A DNA stretch of 64,000 bases. Source: Zavarzinella formosa DSM 19928 (GTDB lineage Bacteria; Planctomycetota; Planctomycetia; Gemmatales; Gemmataceae). Under the pieces are notes generated by a model that was not told the DNA's origin, did not search any database, and was given only the letters and a program-made list of their open reading frames with translations. Both the position numbers and the translations under genes were made by a program. Where the stretch lies: contig NZ_JH636443.1 of the NCBI RefSeq assembly GCF_000255705.1, forward strand, positions 497,481 to 561,480, given 5' to 3'. Below are positions 9,064 through 22,348 of this stretch, piece after piece. Every line of letters begins with the position of its first letter. Positions within the stretch are counted from its first letter, which is position 1.

Positions 9064-11144
9064 TTTGTGTCCTCAATCGCATTGTCAAATGGCATAAATT
9101 CGGCTGAAAGAATTGTCGCCGTCGCACTGTCCAATATCACGCCGAATTCTCCTTGATGCTCTTTGGGAGTGAATAGCGAATTTGTCGAATCATCAAATAA
9201 TTTGGTGTAACGTTGTCCGTCCCAAGTGATCTCGCGAATTTTCCGACTGACAACAGTGATATCCAGGATCATCTCCCGGCCTTCCGGTGTGTCGACTGTC
9301 GTTATTCCAAATGGCTGCTCCCCAGTGATCGGATCTCGAACATTCCGGAGGCTGATGCCCCCTTTGGCCCGATGAATAGTCGAGTTCTTCCCCGTGGATG
9401 TGGATTTGGAGTAAATAGAAACTGCCTGGTATTTGAGAGCAGCCGGCCTGTTGGCGTCGGATTGACCGCCGATGAAGATTCCAATGCCTCCAACCCAATG
9501 GGTTTGCCGAATTCCAACCTTGAGTCTATAGCCATGTGCCTCCGTGTTTCCCAAAGACAAAAGGCCTGGCCCAAAACATTGGATATTGAGATTTCGCTTG
9601 TCGGGGTCGAAATGCCAACTGGAAACCCCGTGAGGATTCTTCCAGTAGAATTCCACCGGCTTGCGATCCAGCAAATTGTGCCAGACCAACGGTGTCCAAA
9701 CACGCGGCGGCGGTTCTTTGTTGATTTCGACAACCGTCACCGGGGGGATTGGCGGCCGAGGTTCCGGAATCGGGACTGGGGGTATGTCAGTGGCGTCGCG
9801 GTCGTGGAATAGCCCCGCGACAACAGCGATCACGGTCGCCAAACTCAGGAACACAACCCCGACCGCCGCGATCAGCCAGTGCCTTTTCTTCGAGACGACG
9901 GGCGGCATCATCAACGTCGATGCCTGAGCTTCCGGCGAGACGACGGACGGTTCGTCCTTGGGCGGCTCCGGCGTGACCATTGGCTTGATGCGGGAGGCCA
10001 CCTCGGACAAATTCTCGCCTGTTAGGAACGGCTCCAGCGCCAGGGCGACTTCTTGCGGGGTCGCGTAACGGTCGGCCGGGGACTTGGCCATCATGCGCGT
10101 GATGACATCGTCCAGTGCGTCGGGAATCTCCGGTCGTCGGGTGGCGGCTCGCGGAATGGGAGCCTGGGCGTGGGCGGCCATTTTCTGGAGGACGGAATCG
10201 TATTCCACGCCGCCAAACGGGGCGCGGCCGGTGAGCAAGGCATACAAGGTGCAGCCGAGGCTGTAAATGTCCGCCCGGATGTCCACCTTGCTGGCCGCCT
10301 CCCATTGCTCCGGGGCCATGTAGTTGAGGGTGCCCATCACTTGCCCGGTGCCGGTCAGCACGGAACCGGCCAGACGATCACCGCCGATGAGGGCCAGCCC
10401 CAAGTCGAGTATTTTCACCCGCCCGGTTCGTGTCAGGATCAGGTTCGATGGCTTGATGTCCCGGTGAACCATGCCGAGTTCGTGGGCATATTGAAGGCCG
10501 GCCGCTGCCTGCCGGATCATCTCGCAGGCCGTCGGGATTGTCAGCGTTCGCTCTTCCCGCAGCAGACGGTTCAAGTCCGCCCCGTCCACCAGTTCCATCA
10601 CCAGATAGTGGACCCCGTCCACCTCTCCGGCATCCGTGGCCCGCACGATGTTCGGGTGGTCGAGCTGGCCGATGGCCTCCATTTCGCGTTTGAAGCGGGC
10701 GATCGCCCCCGGCCGGGCCGTCGCCCCGCGAGGCAGGAGCTTGACCGCCACCCATTTCTTCAGACTAAGGTGGTAGCCCAGACAGACGGCCCCCATGCCC
10801 CCCTGACCGAGAATTCGCACAAGGCGATATTGCCCCAACCGGACGACGGGAATGGTCCCCGTCACTTCGCGGGAGACCTCGCCGACGCTTGCGATCACGC
10901 GGATGAAAGAATCCGTCGTCCAGTCAATCGTCTCGTGCCCACTGGAATCAATGCTGTCGGTGGCGGGAGCCGCGATCGTCGGAGTGGCCGGAGTTTGGCG
11001 GAGCAACGTCTGGCAGTTCGGACAAGTGGAGACGTGGGCCGACACTTCGTTGGAAGTGTCGGGGGGCAGTGAACCAACTTGGAAATCGGCCAACAATTGC
11101 GGCGACGGACAGACAGTTGGTTGCGGAGAAGGATCATGCGCCAT
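9060..11144 (-). CDS. Transmembrane Ser/Thr protein kinase with zinc-finger N-terminus
   Basis: 694 residues from the ATG at 11144, which has GGAGG nine bases upstream; the longer frame adds an unrelated leader. Order of domains: an anti-sigma-type zinc finger (HVSTCPNC), a PknB-like kinase at about 105-375, a transmembrane helix near 440-462 and an outside domain of about 230 residues resembling the DUF1080/concanavalin fold (SWHFDPDKRNLNIQ, GGIGIFIGG). Kinase landmarks are GQGGMGAV, VAVKLL, VHRDIKPSNL, and DLGLA in place of DFG, with YMAPEQ and RADIYSLG. All catalytic residues are present. It is the first gene of a four-gene operon. It may sense a carbohydrate outside the membrane, which is inference. 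Confidence 0.9.
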   Translation of the reverse strand: MAHDPSPQPTVCPSPQLLADFQVGSLPPDTSNEVSAHVSTCPNCQTLLRQTPATPTIAAPATDSIDSSGHETIDWTTDSFIRVIASVGEVSREVTGTIPVVRLGQYRLVRILGQGGMGAVCLGYHLSLKKWVAVKLLPRGATARPGAIARFKREMEAIGQLDHPNIVRATDAGEVDGVHYLVMELVDGADLNRLLREERTLTIPTACEMIRQAAAGLQYAHELGMVHRDIKPSNLILTRTGRVKILDLGLALIGGDRLAGSVLTGTGQVMGTLNYMAPEQWEAASKVDIRADIYSLGCTLYALLTGRAPFGGVEYDSVLQKMAAHAQAPIPRAATRRPEIPDALDDVITRMMAKSPADRYATPQEVALALEPFLTGENLSEVASRIKPMVTPEPPKDEPSVVSPEAQASTLMMPPVVSKKRHWLIAAVGVVFLSLATVIAVVAGLFHDRDATDIPPVPIPEPRPPIPPVTVVEINKEPPPRVWTPLVWHNLLDRKPVEFYWKNPHGVSSWHFDPDKRNLNIQCFGPGLLSLGNTEAHGYRLKVGIRQTHWVGGIGIFIGGQSDANRPAALKYQAVSIYSKSTSTGKNSTIHRAKGGISLRNVRDPITGEQPFGITTVDTPEGREMILDITVVSRKIREITWDGQRYTKLFDDSTNSLFTPKEHQGEFGVILDSATATILSAEFMPFDNAIEDTK

Positions 11145-11426
11145 CACGCCCGCCCTCCATAATATTGTCAGAATCCGGACCCCGTTCGTTTGCGAGACGT
11201 CAGGGATGCTGTGAGAGCGAGTCAGCAATCAGATCGACAAACTTCGAGTATGATCTGCGATCCTCAGTCAGGATGTGATCAATGCCGGGATTTATTCTTT
11301 TCAAAAAGTATATTGCGCCCGATTCTCATATGTTGGAAAATTACGCAAAATTCGCGTGTGGGGCTGACAAAAGTTTTGGTGAGAGCCGGACTTCGACGCC
11401 CGGCCGGAGTGAGAGAGACCGCCGTC

Positions 11427-13346
11427 TCAATTTAATTCGACCGCTTCCTCCCAGTGTTCGTAAAGCTGCTTCAACTTGATTTTGCCCGCCTCAAAGGCGT
11501 TCATCGTGTCCTTCACCAGATTGGCGTCCCGGTAAATCTCCGGGGAAACCATCTTGGCCTCCAGCACGCCGACAAGTTGTTCCTGCTCGGCGATATCCCG
11601 TTCGAGGTCCTCCACCTTGCGATACGGGAACTTTCGTTTCGGCTTGACGGTCTTCTGCCGACTCGGTTCAAGGGCGGCCGTCACAACCGGCTGGGGAGAG
11701 GCTCGTTCCTTCGCTTTCCGTTCGGCGGCCTCCTCGGCCTCGCGGGTGGCTCGCAGGGATTCGTACAGATCGTAATTGCCGTAGACCATCTCCACGCGGC
11801 CCGGCTCCATCACCACCAGCAGATCGCAAACGCTGTTGAGGAAATAACGGTCGTGGGTCACCACGATCACGGTTCCCTCGAACTCTTTGATGGCTTCTTC
11901 CAAGGCATCGCAGGCCCAGATGTCGAGGTGGTTGGTCGGTTCGTCCAGAATCAGGACATTGGCCCCCTCAACAACGAGCCGGGCCAGCGCCGCCCGGCTT
12001 TTCTCGCCGCCGCTGCACTCGCGGACGGGTTGGTTGAGGATTTTGCCCGTGAGGCCAAACCGGCCGAGCAAATCCCGCATCCGCTGATCGGTGACCTCGG
12101 GGTCCGGCTCCGGCCAGACGGCCTCCAGCACCGGCTTGTTTTCATCCAGCAGTTTTAAGTGCTGGTCGAGATATCCGAGCGTGATTAAGTGGCCGCGTTT
12201 GACATGCCCCTCGCTTGGCGGCTCGTCTCCCAGCAGGATTCGCAGAAGGGTGGTTTTGCCGCAGCCGTTCGGCCCCATGATGCCGAGGCGCTTGCCACGG
12301 GGCAACTGGAAGCTGAGGTTTTTGAACAGCCGTTTCGAGCCGAACGATTTGCCGAGATCGGACACCTCAAAGATGACATCCCCGGCCCGCATCACCTCGC
12401 CGAAGTGCATCTTCGGCGTTTCCACCTTGGTGGGCGCCTCAAGCCGTTCGAGCTTTTCGAGCGACTTGAGGCGGGATTGGGCTTGCTTGGCCATCTGGCC
12501 GTAGTGATTCTTGCGGTAGTAGTCTTCCTGCTTCTCGATGAACTCCTGCTGGACCTCGTATTCCTTCCGAAGCTGGATATAGCGTTCTTCCCGTAAGCGA
12601 ACATATTGCTTGTAATTACCGGGATAAGAGGTGATTTTGTGGTCGTGCAGTTCAAAAACCTTCGTGACCACCCGGTTCAGGAAGTACCGGTCGTGGCTGA
12701 CGATCAACATGGCTTGCGGTTGCTGGACAAGGTAGTTTTCCAGCCAGCGAACGGTGTCGATGTCCAAGTGGTTGCTCGGTTCGTCGAGGAGCATCACATC
12801 CGGAGCCGAGAGCAGCAGTTTGGCAAGCAAAAGCCGGCGTTGCTGGCCGCCGCTGAAGGAGTTCACATCCCGGTTGTAGTCTTCCGGCTTGAAGTTTAAG
12901 CCGCCGAGGACGGTTTCCACCTTGTGATCGAGGGTGAAGGCATCGTTGTGGCGAAGCAGTTCGGTGAGCCGGTCATACCGGGCGGCAATCGCCTTGTGTT
13001 CGACCGGATCGGTGACGACGGCCATCTCCTCGGCGACCACGACCAGTTCTTCTTGGGCATGCAGCAGATCGGCAAAAGCGCTTTTGGCTTCGTCAAACAG
13101 CGTGCGGCCGGCGGGAAACTCGGCCACTTGGTCGAGGATCATGCCTCTGGCCCCGGCATGGAACCGGACATCCCCGGCGTCCGGCGTGTCCTGGCCGGAG
13201 AGAATTCGCATTAGCGTAGTTTTGCCGGCCCCGTTGGGCCCGACGAGGCCAACCCGTTCCCCGTGGTAGAGTTCAAAGGAAAGCTCGTCGAACAGCGGGC
13301 CACGGTCGAAACTCCGCGACAACCCGGTGACACTCATCAGCAACAT
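11427..13346 (-). CDS. ABC-F family ATPase (Uup/EttA-like)
   Basis: 639 residues with two ABC cassettes and no membrane segments. First cassette: GPNGAGKTT, signature FSGGQQRR, DEPSNHLD. Second: GPNGCGKTT, signature CSGGEKSR, DEPTNHLD. A charged linker separates them and a coiled-coil C-terminal domain (LEDLERDIAEQEQLVG) follows, as in Uup. ABC-F proteins act on ribosomes, or for Uup on nucleic acid, rather than transporting. The ATG at 13346 is used; the frame extends 105 codons further upstream without family similarity. The 280 bases between its stop and the kinase gene (11145-11426) are fairly AT-rich and should hold the kinase operon promoter, though I could not settle on boxes. Confidence 0.92.
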   Translation of the reverse strand: MLLMSVTGLSRSFDRGPLFDELSFELYHGERVGLVGPNGAGKTTLMRILSGQDTPDAGDVRFHAGARGMILDQVAEFPAGRTLFDEAKSAFADLLHAQEELVVVAEEMAVVTDPVEHKAIAARYDRLTELLRHNDAFTLDHKVETVLGGLNFKPEDYNRDVNSFSGGQQRRLLLAKLLLSAPDVMLLDEPSNHLDIDTVRWLENYLVQQPQAMLIVSHDRYFLNRVVTKVFELHDHKITSYPGNYKQYVRLREERYIQLRKEYEVQQEFIEKQEDYYRKNHYGQMAKQAQSRLKSLEKLERLEAPTKVETPKMHFGEVMRAGDVIFEVSDLGKSFGSKRLFKNLSFQLPRGKRLGIMGPNGCGKTTLLRILLGDEPPSEGHVKRGHLITLGYLDQHLKLLDENKPVLEAVWPEPDPEVTDQRMRDLLGRFGLTGKILNQPVRECSGGEKSRAALARLVVEGANVLILDEPTNHLDIWACDALEEAIKEFEGTVIVVTHDRYFLNSVCDLLVVMEPGRVEMVYGNYDLYESLRATREAEEAAERKAKERASPQPVVTAALEPSRQKTVKPKRKFPYRKVEDLERDIAEQEQLVGVLEAKMVSPEIYRDANLVKDTMNAFEAGKIKLKQLYEHWEEAVELN

Positions 13347-13545
13347 CGGCACAATCCCCGAACGCGGCGGCGAACTCCGTCTCTCTCCACACATGATAAG
13401 GATGAAGGATTCGGCACCAAGGATGAAGGCGAAGGTTGAAGGATGCGGGTTGACGGGGAAAACACGAATGGGCGACTCTTTGCGATTTTTCTGATCCGCC
13501 TTTGGCCTTCCTGCCGACATTTTCTGGCCGCACGCTTCCGGCGGG

Positions 13546-13551
13546 TATACT
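13546..13551 (+). promoter_or_regulatory. Candidate -10 box (TATACT) for the GNAT gene
   Basis: TATACT lies 41 bases before the ATG at 13592 in the divergent gap between the ABC-F gene and the acetyltransferase gene. No good -35 box is visible. Confidence 0.3.
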
Positions 13552-13591
13552 AAGTTCCAATTCCCGAGGTGGCCCGCGAGTGGCCGGTTTG

Positions 13592-14542
13592 ATGCGATAC
13601 CGACCGTTCCGCAATTTCGATCCGCCCGCACTGGTGGCCGTCTGGAACGAGTCCATGACATGCCGCGGCGCCATCGAGATGCGCTCGTCGGCCCTTTTTG
13701 AAACCATCATCCTCGACAAACCCTACTTCGATCCGCACGGTTTAATCATTGCCGAAACGGACGAAGGGCAGATCGCGGGCTTTGTCCAGGCCGGGTTCGG
13801 ACCGGCGGACGACTTCTCTTCCATCCAGAAGTCGCAGGGTGTCGTGTGCATGATCGTCGTCCGGCCGGCCTTTCAACGCCAGGGGGTGGGGGCGGCGCTG
13901 CTCGCGAGGGCCGAAACCTATCTGCGGCAACAGGGAGCCGCGACGATCCAAGCCGGGTCGCAACGTCCGGCGAAGCCGTTTTTTCTTGGTTTGTATGGCG
14001 GGAGCAACGCCCCCGGCTTCCTCGAAAGCGACACGGCCATCCACCCTTTTCTGAAAAAGCACGGCTATGTGCCGCACCAGAAAATCAACGTGTTCGACCG
14101 CCGGGTGGATGTTCCGTTGAACATTGTGGACCCTCGATTCGCCCCGCTGCGCAAGAAATATGAAACACAGGTGATTCCGCAGGCCCGGCTTGGCTCGTGG
14201 TGGCGGGAATCAGTGATTGGCCCGCTGGAACCCTCCGAGTTTCGGCTGGATGACAAACAGAGCGGCAACACGGTGGCGAAAGCCCTCTTCTGGGAGATGA
14301 AGGATTACGGTTGGCGCTGGGGCGCCCCGGCGGCGGGCGTGATTGATGTTCAAGTGCGAACCGAGTTTCGCCGATTGGGCATCGGCAAACACATGGTCGC
14401 CCAATTGCTGCGACATTTGGCCGAACAATACTTTGGCATTGTGGAAGTGCAGATTCCCGAAAAAGAAGCCGAGGCGATGCGGATGTTCCGGGCGCTTGGC
14501 TTCAACCAAGTGGACACGGGCGTCAGTTATTTGAAAACGTGA
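13592..14542 (+). CDS. Protein with two GNAT acetyltransferase domains
   Basis: 316 residues. The first GNAT domain (about 1-150) has VVCMIVVRPAFQRQGVGAALL, which contains the R/QxxGxG/A acetyl-CoA loop as QRQGVGAA. The second (about 170-316) has VQVRTEFRRLGIGKHMV, again with the loop as RRLGIG, followed by ALGFNQVDTGVSY. Tandem GNAT proteins often have one active and one structural domain, but here both loops look intact. The substrate is unknown; small molecules or protein N-termini are possible. The ATG at 13592 begins directly with the domain (MRYRPFRNFD), and the frame upstream of it has no similarity. It is divergent from the ABC-F gene. Confidence 0.85.
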   Translation: MRYRPFRNFDPPALVAVWNESMTCRGAIEMRSSALFETIILDKPYFDPHGLIIAETDEGQIAGFVQAGFGPADDFSSIQKSQGVVCMIVVRPAFQRQGVGAALLARAETYLRQQGAATIQAGSQRPAKPFFLGLYGGSNAPGFLESDTAIHPFLKKHGYVPHQKINVFDRRVDVPLNIVDPRFAPLRKKYETQVIPQARLGSWWRESVIGPLEPSEFRLDDKQSGNTVAKALFWEMKDYGWRWGAPAAGVIDVQVRTEFRRLGIGKHMVAQLLRHLAEQYFGIVEVQIPEKEAEAMRMFRALGFNQVDTGVSYLKT

Positions 14543-14656
14543 CATCCGGAAGAACGGCCACACATTTTTTTCATCCCGTTACCGTCTCGCGGTGTCATCG
14601 CCTTGCGATTAAGAATAGGCTAAACAACACTCTTCCATTCTCTGGCGGGCTTTCCC

Positions 14657-17257
14657 ATGTTGCGCGTTGTTCGACCGGCCGCCGTGTTGACATTGCTGGC
14701 GTCCGTCGCCATCTTGGGCGGACAGGAAAAGAAAACGGAACCGGAGGCGAAACTCCCCGTCGGTGTCCGGCTGCGGCTCGGGACCGACCGTTTCCGCGAG
14801 CCGAGTTACATCAGCGCGGCGGCAATGTCCCCCGATGGCCGGGAGATTGCCGTTTGCAGCGGGTCCACGAACATTCGTTTCGTGAACGCCGAGACGGGCA
14901 GGGAAATCCGGTCGATGGTCATCGGCGAATATCTTCGCACCAACCAGCTTTTTTTCACGCCCGACGGCAAACAACTGGTGACGGCCGGTTACAACGGCAT
15001 CCATGCCTGGAGCGTGACTGACGGCAAAAAGGTCAACACGATTCCTCCCGTGGACAAGGACCGTCGGGACGGCCAGATTAATCTCTCGGAGGATGGCAAG
15101 GTTGTCTCCACCTCCACGATGTACGAAAACGCCCTTGTGAAAGTGATGCAACTTTCCGACGGTGCCGTGCTTGGAACCATCAAGCCGGTCCACAATTCCA
15201 CCCTCTACAGCGCCTTGTCCCCAAAGGGGGATCTGGTCGCCACTTGGGGCCAGCATTACGCCCGCGGCGGCAACCCGACACCGGCGGACACGGCCATGCC
15301 TCGCACCGTTCATATCTGGGATGTGAAGACCGCCAAACAAATCGCCGCCGTGGAAACCGATGTCGCCAATGTGATGACCGTGAAGTTCTCCCCGGACGGC
15401 AAACACTTCGCCACCGTGGGTTACGGGGTGATTCAATTGTGGGAAGCGGCCACGGGCAAGCAAGTGCGACGGTTCGCGGGCCGGGGGAGCAGCAACCAAA
15501 CGTCCATCGCCTTCTCGCCCGATGGCAAGTCGATCTCCGTCTCGGCCAGCCACGGCAGCGTGCAATCGTGGGATGTGACCACCGGCAAACGCATCGGCCA
15601 GTGTGAAGGGCCGACGATTTCGCAAGTGTTCCTGCATTATCGGCCGGACGGCCAACTGCTGGCGTGGGGCATCAACACGAACACGCTGGTGTTATGGGAG
15701 GCGCCGTCCGGCAAGTCGATCACTCCGGTCGGCGGGCACTTTGCCCCGGCGACCAGTTTGCAGTTCACCCCCGACAACAAGCATTTGCTGAGTTGCGGCC
15801 AGGACGGCCGGATGATCCGCTGGGAGACCGACACCGGCAAAGAACTTGAACCCGTGGAATTACGGGAGGATGTCGCCAAACGCCGGACCTACGGCTACCC
15901 GCGAACATACAACTCTCCGGCCCTATTTTCGCCGAACTGCAAGTTCTTCATCGGGTCCAGCGCCGACGGTTCCGGCACGTCCGTGTGGGACGCTGATAAA
16001 AACCAAGAACTCTTCGCGCTCGCCGGGGGCAATGGCTATGTGGATCGCAACGGCGTGATCGTCTTCTCGCCGGACTCGAAGAAACTCGTGGCCATTAACC
16101 GCTACAACGGCCGCGAAGTGGCGATGACTTTGCCGGTGTGGGACGTGGAAACCAGTCTGCCGCTGCCGCCGCTCAAGGGGCAAAAGGGCGACTTCACTGC
16201 CGCCGCCTTCTCGACGGACGGGGCCATCCTGACGACATGCAGTTACTCCTACTCTCCGCAGGGGGGGCAGGTGGCGGAAGCGTGGTCGTGGGATATTGCG
16301 ACGGGCAAGGTGCTTTCCAAAACCCAGCTTCCGAACACGCAGTTCATGTCGGCCTCGTTCCTCGATCACCGGTTGTTTGTCGCGTTTGCCAACAACTCCC
16401 TTCAGCAGAAGATTTACGACGCCCTCACGGGGCAGGAAGTCCGCCCGCTGGAGGGCACCAACAACGCGCAGGCCAGTTGCATGACCCTCTCGCCGGATCG
16501 CCGGCTCATCGGCATGGGGATGATGGGCAACAATCGCTACGCTCCGAATGGCCGGCTGACTCGCTTCGAGGTTCGGCTAGTGGCGTGGGAGGCGGCTTCC
16601 GGGACGATCCGGCATGAATTCAACGTCGCCGGGGTGAATGTCATGGCGATGGCCTTCTCCCGAGACGGCCGGACGCTGGCCGTTTCGCTGAGCGACACGA
16701 CGATCATGCTATTCGACTTGGATCAGCGCCCCGAAAGCCCCGAACCATTGAAGCCCGCCGATTTGACGGAGATTTGGAAGACGCTGGAAGAACCGTCTGC
16801 CCGCAAGGCCTATGCGGCGATGACCAGCCTGATCGCCCGCCCGGCCGAAGCGGTTCCGTTCCTGACGGCCCAATTAAAGCCCTCCGACGGGGCGAAGCCG
16901 GACGCGACAAAGATCGCCAAATTCATCAACGATTTGGATTCGCCTCGTTATATCGTCCGCGAGACGGCGATGAAGGAACTGGAACGCTTGGGCGGCCTCG
17001 CCCGCGACGCCGTGAAAGAGGCATTGGAAAAGAAAACCGTCTCGCCGGAAATGCGGGAACGCCTCGAAAAACTGACCGACAAGACCAACAAGCCGGACTC
17101 CGGCACGGAACTCCTTCGTCCCCTGCGAACCGTGGAAACACTGGAACGCATGAACACCACCGACGCCCGCGCCCACCTGCAAACCCTCGCCGACGGCGGC
17201 GACTCCCCGGTGACCAGAGCCGCCAAAGAGGCATTGCAACGGTTGGGAGTGCGGTGA
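14657..17257 (+). CDS. Secreted WD40-repeat protein with HEAT-like tail
   Basis: 866 residues starting with a signal peptide (MLRVVRPAAVLTLLASVAILG). Repeated strands of the type FSPDGKHFATVG and LWEAATGKQVRRF recur about ten times through residue 690, indicating one or two beta-propellers. The last 170 residues are helical (KAYAAMTSLIARPAEA, then SPRYIVRETAMKELERLG), a tail commonly found on planctomycete WD40 proteins. Such proteins are probable periplasmic or surface scaffolds; no enzyme motif was seen. It precedes the GH16 gene by 52 bases with a hairpin between them. Confidence 0.88.
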   Translation: MLRVVRPAAVLTLLASVAILGGQEKKTEPEAKLPVGVRLRLGTDRFREPSYISAAAMSPDGREIAVCSGSTNIRFVNAETGREIRSMVIGEYLRTNQLFFTPDGKQLVTAGYNGIHAWSVTDGKKVNTIPPVDKDRRDGQINLSEDGKVVSTSTMYENALVKVMQLSDGAVLGTIKPVHNSTLYSALSPKGDLVATWGQHYARGGNPTPADTAMPRTVHIWDVKTAKQIAAVETDVANVMTVKFSPDGKHFATVGYGVIQLWEAATGKQVRRFAGRGSSNQTSIAFSPDGKSISVSASHGSVQSWDVTTGKRIGQCEGPTISQVFLHYRPDGQLLAWGINTNTLVLWEAPSGKSITPVGGHFAPATSLQFTPDNKHLLSCGQDGRMIRWETDTGKELEPVELREDVAKRRTYGYPRTYNSPALFSPNCKFFIGSSADGSGTSVWDADKNQELFALAGGNGYVDRNGVIVFSPDSKKLVAINRYNGREVAMTLPVWDVETSLPLPPLKGQKGDFTAAAFSTDGAILTTCSYSYSPQGGQVAEAWSWDIATGKVLSKTQLPNTQFMSASFLDHRLFVAFANNSLQQKIYDALTGQEVRPLEGTNNAQASCMTLSPDRRLIGMGMMGNNRYAPNGRLTRFEVRLVAWEAASGTIRHEFNVAGVNVMAMAFSRDGRTLAVSLSDTTIMLFDLDQRPESPEPLKPADLTEIWKTLEEPSARKAYAAMTSLIARPAEAVPFLTAQLKPSDGAKPDATKIAKFINDLDSPRYIVRETAMKELERLGGLARDAVKEALEKKTVSPEMRERLEKLTDKTNKPDSGTELLRPLRTVETLERMNTTDARAHLQTLADGGDSPVTRAAKEALQRLGVR

Positions 17258-17263
17258 GATCAT

Positions 17264-17296
17264 CCAAGGGCGTTCTTTGCCCTTGGCGATATTTTT
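17264..17296 (+). terminator. Possible terminator after the WD40 gene
   Basis: An 8-bp perfect stem (CCAAGGGC / GCCCTTGG, 17264-17271 and 17279-17286) with a 7-base loop, followed after four bases by a short T run. It lies between two same-strand genes, so it may only attenuate. Confidence 0.4.
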
Positions 17297-17309
17297 GCCA
17301 AAGGAAACG

Positions 17310-18173
17310 ATGAACTCGCGCATCACAAACTCATTTGTCCGTCGGTTGTTGACGCCGATACTGGTCGTTTGGCTGACTGGCATCGGGGCACCGCTGCTCC
17401 GGGGACAGGAAAAGATTCCGAAGCCGAGCGAATTTGTTCCGAAGGGTTATCGGCTCGTCTGGAATGACGAATTCGATGGCCCCAACTTGGACTTGAAAAA
17501 GTGGCAATACCGTCAACTTGGGAAACGGGATGGCGCCATCATCGCAAAGGAATCAGTCACTTTGGACGGCAAGGGTTTTCTCAGGCTGAGCACTTTCAAA
17601 AAAGATGACGTCATCCACTCGGGAATGATCGGCACCGAGGGGAAGTTCCTGCAAAAATACGGCTATTTTGAATCCCGCATCAAGTTTCAATCCATGCAGG
17701 GCCATCACGGTTCGTTCTGGCTTCAGTCGCCGACTTATGGAAAGTTCATTGACGATCCCGGCAAATCAGGGGCGGAAATCGACATCATTGAATACTTCGG
17801 CGCCGGTCGGAAAGACCGGGGAGGGGCCGTGAATGTTTATTGGAATCCCTACAAACCCAAGGCTCTGCGAGCCGGGCCAAAAGAGCTGGATTTGGAGCCA
17901 ATTTTGGGAAAGCCAGACCCGGCCAAAAAGCCCGCCCCGGAACTGAGCGACGACTTCCACGTCTACGCCTTGAACTGGACCGACAAGGGGTATGTTTTCC
18001 TCATCGATGGTAAAGAACTATACCGCACGACAGAAGGATTGTCTCATCAGGCCCAAAACATTGTCCTCAGCCTGCTGTGCAGCGATTGGGAGCGAAAACG
18101 CCTCGACGACAGCAAATTGCCCGAGGCAATGATCGTTGATTATGTGCGAGTGTACGCCTCGGGCAAGAAGTGA
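17310..18173 (+). CDS. GH16 family secreted glycoside hydrolase (beta-glucanase type)
   Basis: 287 residues from the ATG at 17310, which has AAGGAA immediately upstream. It begins with a signal peptide ending near LLRGQ. The GH16 catalytic motif is EIDIIE, with nucleophile Glu156, Asp158 and acid/base Glu161. The family entry WNDEFDGPNLDLKKW and the C-terminal MIVDYVRVY match laminarinase-like and agarase-like members. It probably cleaves beta-1,3 or beta-1,4 linked glucans or galactans outside the cell; the exact substrate cannot be told. No extra carbohydrate-binding module is present. Confidence 0.92.
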   Translation: MNSRITNSFVRRLLTPILVVWLTGIGAPLLRGQEKIPKPSEFVPKGYRLVWNDEFDGPNLDLKKWQYRQLGKRDGAIIAKESVTLDGKGFLRLSTFKKDDVIHSGMIGTEGKFLQKYGYFESRIKFQSMQGHHGSFWLQSPTYGKFIDDPGKSGAEIDIIEYFGAGRKDRGGAVNVYWNPYKPKALRAGPKELDLEPILGKPDPAKKPAPELSDDFHVYALNWTDKGYVFLIDGKELYRTTEGLSHQAQNIVLSLLCSDWERKRLDDSKLPEAMIVDYVRVYASGKK

Positions 18174-18191
18174 TCGTCCGTTTGCGATGTT

Positions 18192-18209
18192 ACCCGGTCC
18201 GTGCCGGGT
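18192..18209 (+). terminator. Weak hairpin between convergent genes
   Basis: ACCCGG pairs with CCGGGT across a 6-base loop, between the converging GH16 gene and the large minus-strand gene. No strong T run follows, so this is a low-confidence terminator. Confidence 0.25.
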
Positions 18210-18256
18210 TTGGCATCATTTTCTGAATCGACATTTCAGGCAAAAAATGTCAAAAA

Positions 18257-22174
<3,918 letters not shown>

Positions 22175-22348
22175 TCCATTCCACATGAACCAACCGCAAC
22201 CGGCAATCTGGTTAAGGATACTCGGAACCCCATGCCTTGGGGAAGTCGGATGTTTCATGAATAGACCGGAATGGGCGTTTCCGGGTGATGGCGTCACGTG
22301 TTTGGGCGATGAAATTCCCGCTGACGCCGAGGTGATAACACAGTTATC

